DNA from: Agelaius tricolor
Lineage: Eukaryota; Chordata; Aves; Passeriformes; Icteridae
DNA: 64,000 bases
NCBI GenBank assembly: GCA_023055355.1
Contig: JALJCS010000029.1
Span: forward strand, 2,852,001 to 2,916,000
Reading direction: 5' to 3'
Within the stretch, counting starts at the first letter, position 1. Each line of letters starts with the position of its first letter. Below, in pieces: positions 1-12,900 of the stretch. Made by a program: the position numbers and the translations under genes. Under the pieces are notes generated by a model. The model did not search any database and had not been told where the DNA came from. It saw only the letters and a program-made list of their open reading frames with translations.

Positions 1-874
1 GAAGCTACACCACTGCCACGCAAGCTTCTCGTGAATTATTTTTCTTTTAAAATTATTTTTATTTTCTCAAGTTATTTTAAATGTATTTCTCTTTTTACTT
101 ATTTATATTTATGTTAAATTTTTTAGATTTTTTTTTTTGCATTGAGTTACAGTACAAAGCCTCTGTTCTGTATGACTCATCAGGGATGTTCTGTTGCTGT
201 TCCCAGTGCTGGTGACCTCCTACCCTACAGCAGCTGATTTTCTACCACGGAAAATCCCAGTAATACTAAAACCCACTGGTGTGGGAGTTCCTGTGAGGAA
301 CCCCAAAGGGTCTGTGAGCCTGGGCTCACTCCCACTGCAGACAGACCCACAACCACCCCTAAAGGCTGGCAGAAAGCTGCCCTGGACAGAGGAAATAGAG
401 CACAATTCCTTTCATTTTTGGGAATGCTCTGTGTTATTGTTGGAGAGGCAAGGGAGAGTCGCATGCTCAAAGCATTCAAAAGGCTCCAGTGTTTGCTAGA
501 TTAAACCCAGCCAAAAGGTTACCAGTAAGGTCTGGAAAGTTATAAAAATGAAAGTCAGAGACTCCCAAGCTTTGGCATGCCTTCCCACCAAGGAAGGGAG
601 CTCCTCTTGTGGATTCTATCTGTGGTTTCAGTCCTCACATCCGTGTAGTAAGTCTCATTTTGCTTGCTGAATGGCAAAGCCAAGGAGAAACAGAGTTGTG
701 AAGCTTTTCAGCTGTTCTGAGGTAATGGGAATAATGCATAAAGCAGATTCAACTGTATGAATAGTCTTGCACAATGTATTTATAATTATAAACAGAAGTT
801 TCAAATATCCTCCCCTCCTGCACATTATCCCCAGGGAAATACATTCCAGGGTAAAACATTCATAAATTACTTAC

Positions 875-935
875 TGCGTGTCTTCTGAAGATTCCTGTTT
901 TATCTTTAATGTTCTTTTCGTGGTAGGCATTTCAT
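875..935 (-). CDS. MSANTD2: MSANTD2 coding exon 3 (61 bp)
   Basis: Acceptor TTTCAG|ATGAAATGCC and donor CGCA|GTAAGTAA. Read in phase from exon 2 it gives [20 protein letters not shown], the expected next segment of the family. It is too short to stand out as an open frame. It ends in phase 2. Confidence 0.92.
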
Positions 936-3900
936 CTGAAAGGTAAAATTCCAACACATAATTAGATTTTAAATAATGTTCTTAGGGCTTTTTTTTTTTT
1001 TTTAAGAGCTTGAAATTAAATAAAAAAATAAATCTGAGTTGCTTCCTAAGCCAGGCAGTCTGCTGGAGTTCTGCATGAGACAGCTCCAGCTCCTACACCC
1101 TCTGTAATTGATTGAGTTTTTCTTTAACTTGGAAAAGATATGGTCATTTAAGATCTGAATCTCTCTCAAAACCTTTCATGGACAAGGCTCCAGTCCCATT
1201 CATTAAATCACACATTGACAGAATTGCAAACTACATTGTTTCAAGGAAAAAAATAAGAAAAAGCAATTCTGCTTCTAATGGCACATTTCAAGAGGAAGCA
1301 GCAGCAGAACTGCATCTGTGCTCAATTCAGACCTTGTGTGCCAAGTGCTTTGCTCACAACTTCTGAGCGTGAAGGGCATCGTCAGCCCGAGCGCACGCAA
1401 ATGTCCCCGAAACTGGTGACAAACCAGGAGATCCCAGCTTGACTCACCATAACAAGCCACACCAGACAGAATTAGCCATCATTTACATACGTTTTGTAAC
1501 GTTTTCTTCTCCCCACTGTTTCTCTCCCACATATTTCTGACTTTTAAATCCCCCAGGGAAGGAGTCTGAGGAACTGGAACGTGGTTAACAGCCAACTTGC
1601 AAATTTTAACATTAAACTGCGATCTCAGGCTCTTCCAAAGCATCCTGACTCACCAGTCCCCCAAACACAGATGTGTACAGATCCCCAACTGCATCTCCTC
1701 TCCCTCTTTCATCCTATAAATGGGGAAAAACAGCTTTTATACAAGTCACCTTCTTCACCTGCATCTCCAGTGGATCTGATCAGCTTAAAGTTCCTGCTGT
1801 GAAAAAAACCCTGCTCAGGGAAGGGAGGAACACACACCCATAAGAGGAGTAGCTTGAGAGAAATGTGCCTCAAGAAACCCACTTCTTCCCAGAACTGCTC
1901 AGATTGGAGTGTGTTTTCTATCAGGGATGTGCTACCCTGATCTGTTTAACAAAGTTCAAAAAGCCATGAGCAACAATTAAGCCTCCAAATTAATTTAAAA
2001 ATTGACTTTTAGGCAGAGACAGCAATAATTCAGGCAAGAAAAGTACATGGAAGTGTGGTATAGGTCTCAAAAATCAAGTGTGAGTTTGCTTGCTATTTTT
2101 TCATTTTAAAAAAAGCCACACCTCTGGATATAGATATATTGATATGTTTAATATCAGTATATCAAGGCAAATAAGAAGAAAGAGCAACATTTTTTACAGT
2201 TGTTGGTGTTGTCAGCATCAGGCTGAAGCCCTGTTCACAATTTAAGCAAATGGTGTTTGAATGGTAACAGGTACCACCGAAAGGGAAAATATCTCTTGAA
2301 TCCCAAGAGGGAAAGTAAAACTGGGAGTGAAAGGACAGACAGGGAAGGTGTCACCTCAACTGTTTCTGGGCAAACAGCCCTTCTTTCCTGCAGTCCTGAT
2401 CATGATTTGCTTTTGATTAAGTGAGGAATTTTTGTCCCTTTTCTCCCCAAAGATGTGTTTAGCACCGTGTGTCACAGACACGTTTTATGAAAAATCCTTT
2501 CCTTAGGATTTTTTCTCCTGAGAAGCTGAGAGGCCTCAGAAACAAAATGTAAACAATAATTATTTGCTGCTGTGGAATGCAACAGGTGCATCTGGGATTG
2601 ATCCATGTTGGTTGTTTCTAATTAATGGCCAATCACAGTCCAGCTGTCCAGACTGTCTCAGTCAGTCACAAGCCTTTGTTATGATTCCTTCTTTTTCTAT
2701 TCTTAGCCAGCCTTCTGATGAAATCCTTTCTTCTATTCTTTTAGTATAGTTTTAATATAATATATATCATAAAATAATAAATCAAGCCTTGTGAAACATG
2801 GAGTCAACATTCTCATCTCTTCCCTCATCCTCAGACCCCTGTGAACACCATCACACACCATGAGCACATTCTGTCCCAGAGGTGGAAGCTGCTACAGAGA
2901 TGTGTGTGCCAGATCCCCAGGAGCACAGGTGAGGCCCAGGGAGGGAGATGTGCCAAGATGGAATCTCTTACCCAGCTCCTGCTCGCCGGTCTGGTAGCAG
3001 TGAAGATCCTGACTGTGGTTTCCCCAGTCCTCCTGAGAGTATTCCTCCATCGTGCTGCCATCTGACTCCAGCTCCTGGTACAGACCACTGCTGTTGATGA
3101 GGACAGGCTGGCAGGGCTGGGAATCCCATCCTCCCTGCCCAAACACCTGCTCCAGCTGCTCAAAGGTGTAGCTGCTTTTCCTCTTGCCCACGCCGTGCTC
3201 CTTGACGCGGCTGTAGCACCTGCGGAGGGTCTGAGAGAGAGAAGCAGCTCAGTCAGGGCTGTGGGGCTGGATGAGCACACAGGCACTCACACACAGCCAA
3301 ACAGGCAGAGTTTAGGGCTTTGGGGGTTATTTCTGTTGGTCATATTTGCCCCACGCTCATGAGCAATGCTCCCAAATTAATCTACACCCACCAGGAAGCA
3401 TCATATATATCCAACATTCCCGCTTAGCGTTAACATCTATGACACAGGACAAGTTGTGTAGCAGCTACAGATTCCTCAGATTTAACTTGGGTAATTTATT
3501 CTCTTTCTCACTTAAAAAAAAAAATAAAAATCCCCAGATCTCCTATGGATGCAGGGAAAAAAAAAAAAATACCAAGAGCCCCCCAGTCAGAGACACCAAT
3601 CAGCCAGGAAAATGCACACCTACTACAAGGAGGAGAAAGCAGAGCTGGTGTTGTGCCCACAGCTTGGAGAGGGGAAAGCAGGGAGGAGAGAGAAAGGAAA
3701 ACAGAAAGATTTCCCCCAAAAGCAAAGACAGTCCAACCTTCCTTACTCTGGTAAGAAGACACAAGGTACAAAATGGATATGCCTAAGCTATTCAGCTAGG
3801 AAAATATTTATTACTTACATATTTTTGCATTCCTTACTAACTCACTCTGTCTCTTGTGAAGCTGCTGAAATTTAAAAGAGGTCAAATCAATAATGCTCCC

Positions 3901-6900
3901 AGTTCCCAGACTTTGATATCAAGCATCAAGTAAGTAACAGCACTGAGGTGGCTTGGTAAGAGCAGTCTCTCAAACAGAGCTGGGGCAGAGCCTCCCACAC
4001 AGATGCCAAAGCCTCACCCAGTTCTGGTGATCCCTTTGACATCCCACATCGAGGGCTAAGCCACTTCACTGCTGCTGGATAAGCCTATGGTTCCATCCAT
4101 GTTTTCCCCCTAATCTGGAGCAAAAGACAACAACTTGGGGGTAAAAAAACTAAAGCTTTCTATACAACCCTCAGTGTGGTTTTAATTCTACCACTGCTCT
4201 GATTTTGAAAGACAATTATATGCCCATGTTTTCTGTGCCTTGGGTATTTTTTCAGATTAGTAAACTGCTAGAGAACATTAACTTTTTAAAAAAATTAATT
4301 TATCAGATTTCTGAGGTTCTAACTTGAATGGCAAAGCTGTCTCCAGAAATCAAGAGAGGCATTAATTTGGGAAGGACTAATCCTGCTCCCTTGCTTTCTG
4401 CAGGAGGACTGTAATGGACACATCATTACAAAAACTACTTGGTTTTTTTTCCCCCCAAAGAAAGGAACTTTTAAAACTCCAGAAAGCTGGAACCTACCTA
4501 ATGCTCCTCATACACTGGTTTAACAGCATCAGCAGCAAAGGGATACATTTCTAACCAGTTTCCTCCTGAGATTCAGAGCCCTGGGGGCAGAAGCAAAACC
4601 GCTAAGCAGCAAGTCAGTATTACCCTGCTGTTTTAAACAAAAACACACGAAAACAAGACAAAATAAAAAATAACCCATATAAACACACAGGCAACAACAG
4701 GCATGAGTTATTCCACGGTTTAAGGTGGAACCCTTCCCACTTTTGCCATAACTACCTCAGGATAAACAGGCAGATACTCTTTGGACACCAGCACATTTTA
4801 ACTTTCTGTCTGTGAGCAGGGTGGAAAACAACCTGCTGTGGCAACCTAGCACCAAACCCAGCCTAGAAACCTGCTGGTATTTGCTGATGCAAAGAGGGTT
4901 CCCTCAGGCTGGGGTACAGATACATTTGGTTGTTAGCATTCAGCTTTCTCACTCCAATTTCTCACTGTTCAGCTCAAATCTCACTGACCAATAAGGGCAA
5001 AGTCATTTCACTCCCAGACTCTAAAATCCACCCAAGTTAAATTTTTTAAAATTTATTTCCCAGGCCTCAGTTCTTGTACCTGTGTCAGCTTATCCATAAA
5101 GAGTTAAACATGGATTTAGAGCCTCCAGCTGAATTTATTAGCAGCCTTCAAGTGAAAGAAAGTGTTTCCAAAGCATCCCTACGCTTGGCCAAGCCCTCTG
5201 GGAATGCCCCACACCCTCAGCCACTCTATTTTCACACCCTATTTTCAGCATGTGCTTCAAACATCTCTCCCCACCAATGGGGTTATGGAGGATCCCACAC
5301 TAGGTTGTAGCCTAGTAGTAATTAATTATTTCAGTCAGGCTGCAATCTGGCTTATTTTACTATCAAGATAATTTAGCAGCAAGTCAATGCAGACAAGTAG
5401 AAAAACTAAAGGGAGCAACACAGGAAGGGGGATGAAAATAAATGAGCAATAGTGTGACTGCTCATTACTTGATACTTTTGGGGGTACTGCCCAGATGCTC
5501 ACCTGGCTGTGTTACCTCTGCTTTTGCAAGCAGATAACCTAAAATTTGAGGGAAATAATCTCAAATATAGGTCTTTCCAAAGCACCAAAGGGCCTGTGGC
5601 TAAGCAGCTGGTGGCTCCTTGGTCTTGTGTGCTGGAGAATCAAGATTCCTCCTAGCCCTTTCTTCTTGGAGGCTTTCCCCAGTCTCTCCAACAGGCAGCC
5701 CCTACAACTTCTCCTGATGTTCCCTCCAAATACCATGAGTCAGCCTTGCTTCATGTAAGTCCACAGGCTTCTCTTCTTCAGAGAGCCTGGTAAGACCTAA
5801 ATAATTGCTCAGACCTCAGGAAACCTGGACATTTTATAATCCTCAACCTTTCTCTCACCATTTCACTCTGCTCTCCAAGATCTAAGATCTGGTTTTTCTT
5901 ACGCACCTCCTCTACTCCTCCCGGTGTCCAGCTCAACTCCTGCTCCGTGGTTCCTGAAGTGCACATACACAGATTGATACAGATACAGAAAGCAGGAAAT
6001 TTAGGACAAGTAACTGAAAACAGACCTGATCACTGCCCAGTGACTGCTCAGACTGGAAGAGACCGAGGCTTTTGCTTATTGTTCTGCAACACTGCCTGCA
6101 ACACGAACACACATTATCCCCACTTAATTTATCATCAGGAAAACCAAAGGAGGAGACAGTCACAAAGCTCATTGTGGATTTTCTCACCATTTCTAACTCA
6201 CGAGTCCTCATCTCTACAAGTGAAGCCACCGAAGAACCTGGAGCTCTGCAGGAACTGCAGGATGAGGATGAGAAAAACCTTTAGGAAGGCTGCAGACATG
6301 GTCCTCCTCCCAGCAAAAAATAAGATGAGGGAGGACCAGACCACAGCAAGCTTTTTATATATAACCTGAGGTCATCCAACATGGAATTCCAGATCCCTGA
6401 TCTGAGACATGCTCTTACTCAGGGAGAAGCTATGGGCTCTGCAGAGCAGTTTGGTGGCCTGTGGCTGCGTCCACATTCATCTGTTTAAGTTGATTCATTT
6501 ATAGCAGCCTAAAGGGGTCCAGATGTCCCAGAGCACCACCTAGCACCACACTCAGCTTCAAAGAGGCTCTTTTACTTAATGCAGAGGAGTTCTCAGCTTT
6601 ATATCCCGAATAAAGAACAGGAGTGCCAAACAGCTCCCTCCCTCATCATGCCAGGATACTCACAGGAAACACAAGACAAAACTACACTGGGACAAAAGAA
6701 ACAGCTTTTGAAGCCTGGAGTGGTTGTAGGGGACAGTAAAAGGTCTCAAAACCTCCATTTTTAAGTTCCTGGGAGCAAAAGGTAAAAAATCTGTGCAATA
6801 ACTTCAGCTCATGAACTTTTAGGTTAAAAGCTATGTGCAAGGCAGGAGAACACAAGACTTACATGGGGTGTTGCCTCAACAAGCCCCGTTTCTGTGGTTT

Positions 6901-9900
6901 ATCAAAAATAAAATGAGAAGAGCAGCACCTCAAACTCTTGGGAGAGCCACACACCATTGCAGGAAGGCAGCTGATGACACCAGTGCATCTCCAGCATGAG
7001 GCCCCAGACAGGAATACCCCTCTGCAGAATGTGAGAGCCCAGCACTCAAACAGACCCCAAGGAGCTCAGGGTCAGTCCCAGGAGCTGCCACAGCCCAACC
7101 TGCAAAGGCTCCAGCCCCACAGCTGGCTGCACATCTGCACTGTCCCCAAGCACAGCACTGGGGACACGATGGCTGTCACAGTGAATCACTCTCTATACCA
7201 AACAGCAAGGCCTTGCTTGTGTCCTGATTTACCCAAACACACAAGGACTTCTTGAAGGATTTGGCTCTGGTACAGAGGAAAAGTGATGGGAATGCCCTGA
7301 GGGGAGAAGGGTTGGGGGTAAATATAGACAAGCTGATTGTCTTGAGTGAGGTAAGAACAAAGCTCTCTTTGGAGCATGAAGAAGCCAAGTCACCCTGGCA
7401 GACACAGGGAGGGGGATATCAGTTGAGGCAGGGCAGACTCGGGTTTTTGTTGGGGAGAGCTGGAACCGAACAAAGACTCACAGCCACCACTGCCAGTTTC
7501 TAAATCACAATTAAACATAATACAAAATAAACCCCTCTTGCCTGGACAGGAATTATTTACAGAAGCTCAATTGCAGAGGTCAGCCCCCATGAGACAGGAC
7601 TTTGCCAAGAGTGAATGAAGCTGGGGTTTAACAGGCTGGGTCCCACCAGGGTGAGGAAACCAGTGACCTGTGGTGGTGTGACAGCAGAGCCCACAGTGCT
7701 GGAGGCTCAAATCAACAACCTGGGAAGATGCTCCACTGCCTGCTGCTATCAGAGTACTCAGGATATATTCAGACCCTCAGCAGGGATTTGTGGCTAATCA
7801 AGCCAGAGCCCTAGAGAGGAGACTCCAGCACTGACTCCTGCAGAGAGGCTGGCAGCTGGGCACCTCTGTCTCTCAATGCTCCTGGTTTTCTTAAACCAGA
7901 ACTGGATGAGAAGAATAGGAATGAACCCTTTAGAGCTTGAGACGGCAGAGAAGCACCACCCTCCTCCAGACCCACCAAACCAAGGACTTTGTAAAGAGTT
8001 TGGATGTAGTGGGTGGTCCTCCAGACAGAGCTCAGCTTGCAGAGATCACGGAATCACAGAATATCCTGTGTTGGAGGGACCCACAAGGACCAACCAGTCC
8101 AACTCCTGCCCTGCCCAGACACCCCAACAATCCCACCCTGTGTCCCAGGGTGTTGCCCAAATGCTCCTGGAGCTCTTGCAGGATCAGTGCCATGACCATT
8201 CCCTGGGAAGCCTGTGTAGGTACCCAACCACCCTCTGGGGAAAGAACCTTTTCCTGATATCCAGCCTAAATGGATGAGATGCCTGGGTGAGCTTCAACCT
8301 GCCCCTGGCATGACCTGCTCAAACACTACTTACTTTGGAGCAGTGAAAGCCACACCTGAGCAGGTCACCTTGCCTTTGGAAACAAACTCATTCCAAAAAT
8401 CAAACTTGAAGTTGCATGCCTCTACTTGTGATCAGGACAAATGTCATTACACCACTCACAAAACCAGACCTTGAAGGAAAACCCAAACTGCAGCAGCCTG
8501 GATGAAAAGAGGTCTGAGATGTGCTCAAGAAGTCAGGTCTGTGCAAGCCTTGAGAGACCACAGACTCAAAACTCTGCTGCTCCTCAAGTGAATGGAGGGA
8601 GACCACAAGCCCATCCAGCAGAGGAAGAGCAGCACAAATCATTCCACAGGTGGGAGGGAAAACACTCATGTCCAAAATGAGCTTCACTGAAGTGCAGAAA
8701 GCATCAACATGGGCAGCACCACAAGGGAAATGGCTTGTGTCATTCAGGCCCCTAAAACACTTGACATCCAACAGTGTCCCAGCTGTGTGTGATCCTCAGG
8801 TGTCTAGAGGAATGTCCACACCACTTCAGCTGTGCTGTGAACATGTTACCAGGGAGACCAATCCCTAAATCCATGGGAAAAGCTGGAACTGAAATACCAA
8901 AAGTGGCTTGAACCCCAATTTTCACCACTAGTGGTGAAAGGTTTGGTAACAGGTGAGACCACAGCAGCCCAGAAAGCTTTGTCTGCTGGGCCCCCAAATT
9001 TACACACTCAGAGGGAGTCTGAGAGGAGGTAAGCAGGAATCTGCCCCTGTGACAGCACTTGAAGCACAGTGCAACAATCAGGAGGATTTTTAACATCTTC
9101 CCAAGTCCTCCATGGTCAGAGAGTACTACAGGAAAAATTGTGTGTGCCCAGTCTAGGATTTAATGTTCACAAATATCCCTAAATGAGATTTAATGCTCAA
9201 GTTTTGCCAATCTGTCCTCCTACAATGAGTTCCTGATCATCAGCTGTTTCTGTCTCAACAAGACAAGCTCCCAGCTCCCTCTGGGAATCATTCTGCACCC
9301 ATGGAACGAGCAGTGGGTGGCCCAGGTACACCAGAATGATCAGATCAGAGTATTACAGACAAACAACACAGCTGCAGAGGCCACTGGATTGTACAGACAC
9401 TAGTCCTGCATGTGCAGTTCAAGCCAGATTCTTACCAGCACTCTGCAGATACCCCAGCTGAGAGCAAATCCAAGCAAGTTCATTCCACATGACACCCATA
9501 TCCCAGAAATGCTCCTCTGCCACAGCCCCACAGAGGATTGAAACAATTAAATCTGCTCTTTGTCACGGAAGGGTTCATTTTTTCCTGCTGTAAATGTCAA
9601 CAAAAAGTTGCTCCCACCTACCAGAGCACATGAGATCCTCCAGTGAGAAGCTGGGCTGCTGGGAGGGATTCAAGGAATGGCAGGAACAGCCCAGCCTGGA
9701 AAAGCCAGCACATCTGAATCTATTTAAGCCAAGGGAAGAAGGGGAGGTAACCTGAACACCTACACACATCACAGCCCAGGGAGTTAATGGGATGGGGACC
9801 TGGGACTGAGATAAACTCAAGATAAAGACACCACATTCAAAAGAAATAGAAACCCAGAATCATGGAATTGGGCTGGAAGTGACCTTAAAGCTCATCTTGT

Positions 9901-12900
9901 TCCACCCCAACCCTCCTGCCATGGCAGGAACACCTTCCACCATCCCAGGGTGCTCCAAGCCCTGTCCAGCCTGACCTTGGACACCTCCAAGGATGGGGCA
10001 GCCACAGCTGCTCTGGGCAGCCCTGCCAGGGCCTCAGCAGCCTCACAGGCAAGAATTGTTTCCTAATATCCCATTAGTCCTGCCCTGTCACTGGGAAGAC
10101 ATTCCCACTTGCTCTGCCACTCCAGGCCCTTGTAGAAAGTCCCTCTCCATCCTTCTTGTCAGCTCAAATCAAAAGCAAAGCTGCTTTGAAGGTGGATGGT
10201 TGACAGGTTGCCATGAAATGCACCAAGGCTCCATCATCTGACATTTCTGAATCACCAAGACAGCCCCTCCACTGACTGGAGCCAAGGAGGGAATTCTGGC
10301 TGGAATCCTCTAATGTCCAGCAGATCACAGCAAGCATCGCTTCTGAGACAGCTCTGCTGGAGCAGCTTTTCCTGCCTTAAAAACAACTCCATGCAAGGTT
10401 TACAGATTGTTTACATCACAGATCAGCTAAAACCACAGCCCCCTTACAAACAAGCTCCACCATCATCATGTTTGTGTTGCCTAAAGCAAGAAATACCAAC
10501 AGCTGATAGTCAGGTTGATTTTCCATCCCTTCCCATTTCATGTGGGTTTGGGGCACTCCCATCTATGATTTGTTCTTTCTGAAGCACTCAACCAACATCT
10601 TCAAGGTATTTCTTTTCCTTTTGAAAAACAAATTACTTTTGTGGACAACCACAACCCAGCCAAAACCTCCAGTCACCCATGTGGGTGGGGGGGAGGAAGT
10701 TGCTACACACAAAAAACCCCAACAACAGCAGAACTGGATTGGCAGTGATACTTGGGAATTCCTGCAGTCAAGAGTTAAGATGTTGGAACTGCTTCTCTTT
10801 GAATCAATGGGTTGGCATTGACTCTGGGAAAGGCAAAATAAAAGCAGAACTCACATTTCTGCAGTAGCTGAAGAAATGACATTTTAAAAATGCCCTGAAA
10901 TTAGTTTTAACAGCAGCTTCTGAGAAGGGATTTGTCTCTGCTAGGGAAAGGCTCTCCAGCCAGAGGATTTCCAGCCCTGAAATGCTCTCTCAGCCCAAGT
11001 GAGCAATGTGCCATCAGGAAGATGAGTCTTTGATTCCACCTTCCATACAGATGCAAGCAAGAGAAGCAGAAAATCTCCCATGGGTTTAAAAAAAGGCTTA
11101 AAATCTGCTATTGTAGAACAACTGGAGCCCATTGTTTCAAGAACATTCCTTTAAAACAAAACAAGCCTTTACTTCCTGAAAACACCCCCTGACTCACAGA
11201 GCTCTGACTGCAGCACCTGAGCTCACCTGTGCCTTCCCAGAGCATCCCACCCCTGCAGCCACCTGGGGTGGCTGGAAGAGGATGAATTGAGGGAGTTCCA
11301 GCACATGATGGAACATGTTCCATGTACCCCATGGACTGTGACCTCCAAGCTGTGTGGCCTTCACACCACAGCTTCACAGCTCATGGCCAGGGCTCATTTT
11401 CCCATGCCTAAAGTCCCAGCAAACCTCCTGCTCCTCAGCTGAAGCATCATCCAGTGTAGGGCACAGGATCCCAGCAAGGTTTAGCCAAATATTCCATCAC
11501 CTGCCTTAAAATCCCAGATCTAAGGTCAAAGCTGAAAACAAACAGCTCTGTATGTGCTGCTGTGGGAAGGTGATGAGTTTCAGGATAGAAAACCAGGTTA
11601 AATCCTTGCTCAGGAACATAGGGAATAGGAAAGGGCTGGATGGAAAGAACAGAGAGTGTCACTGAATAAGCAAGGATTAAGGACAGAACACAATTTGAAG
11701 GGATGAGGATGCTATGGAACACAAGACAGCTTTTCTGGGAATGCAACAGGCAGAAATCAAGATGTTCCATTCTTCCTGCAGTTCCCAAATGCAGAGCTAC
11801 CCAAGCCACAAATCTCAGAGCCACCAAGTCGGACTCAAGGTCTCTTTCCAAAGAAAAAGCTGCTGGAACATTTATATGTGAATCCCTAAATTTGAAATGC
11901 CAAAATTGTCCCTAAATTTGAAACAGACCCTCCCAGAGCAGCTCCAACCTGACAGCAGCCTCGTTCCAGCTGCTGATGTGCAGAAAAGCACATGCAGATG
12001 GTGAGAGACAGACAAAAATCTGCACTGGGACCTTTCTGCACAGCCTGTTTGAATTAAGAGAGAATGCACCCATGCCATACAACTGGAAAACCCTCTGCTT
12101 ACAAGGTGACTTGTTTCTTTCCAGCTCAACTGGCTGTTGAGACTCAAGATTTGGCTGTGTCCAGGGAATGCAGGTGTTCCCAAGGAAAGCAGTACGGCAG
12201 CCTTATCTAAAATTCATTTAAAAACCACCTGAACCTGGAATGTTTGAAGCACCATTTATTATCCACCAGCAAAGTCTCAAGTTTCTGGCCCCTGATGGAC
12301 ATGAAGCATCCTACAAAATCATGGAAACACAGAACATTTAGAGTAATAAATGGAACAATGCAGCTCCTTCATCCCCATCTTCCCAGTCCTGTTTCAGTGT
12401 GGAGGATTCCAAAGTGCCCGTGCACATGACAGTCCTCCTGCTCCATCCCAGAAGAATCCATGCATGACCCCTCCACATCCAGGAGTAACTTTTGTTTGTG
12501 GTGGACCATGGAAATGACAATCCTGCCTGGAATCCTACAAAAACTGGCACTTTAGGGTTGGTAACAGCTACCACAACTATCTCAATAATCCCTGTAACAA
12601 GGGAAATTCTTGACACCCAGGAGAGCTCACAGCTCTCAACAAGGGCTCATTTCCCAGCAATTCCAGGCCAAAACCCACTGAGAGCACAAAGGCTTTGGAA
12701 AAGCCACGTTTCTGCTGCAGCAGAGGACTGTGCTGAGGAAAGCCCTCCCTGTGGGGATCCAGGATATGCAAAGTTTGGGTGGATGGTGCCAGAGACAGCA
12801 GCATTCCAGCAGCTGCTCCTCCCCTGCACATGGCCTGATGAGAGGCCAGGCTGTGCACAGGAACCCTCATGGATGGAACACAGATGATTCCCTTCCAGCT

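Noticed and set aside
1..870. Next MSANTD2 exon at the left edge
   Set aside because: None of the minus-strand frames matches the expected family continuation, so it must lie outside the window.
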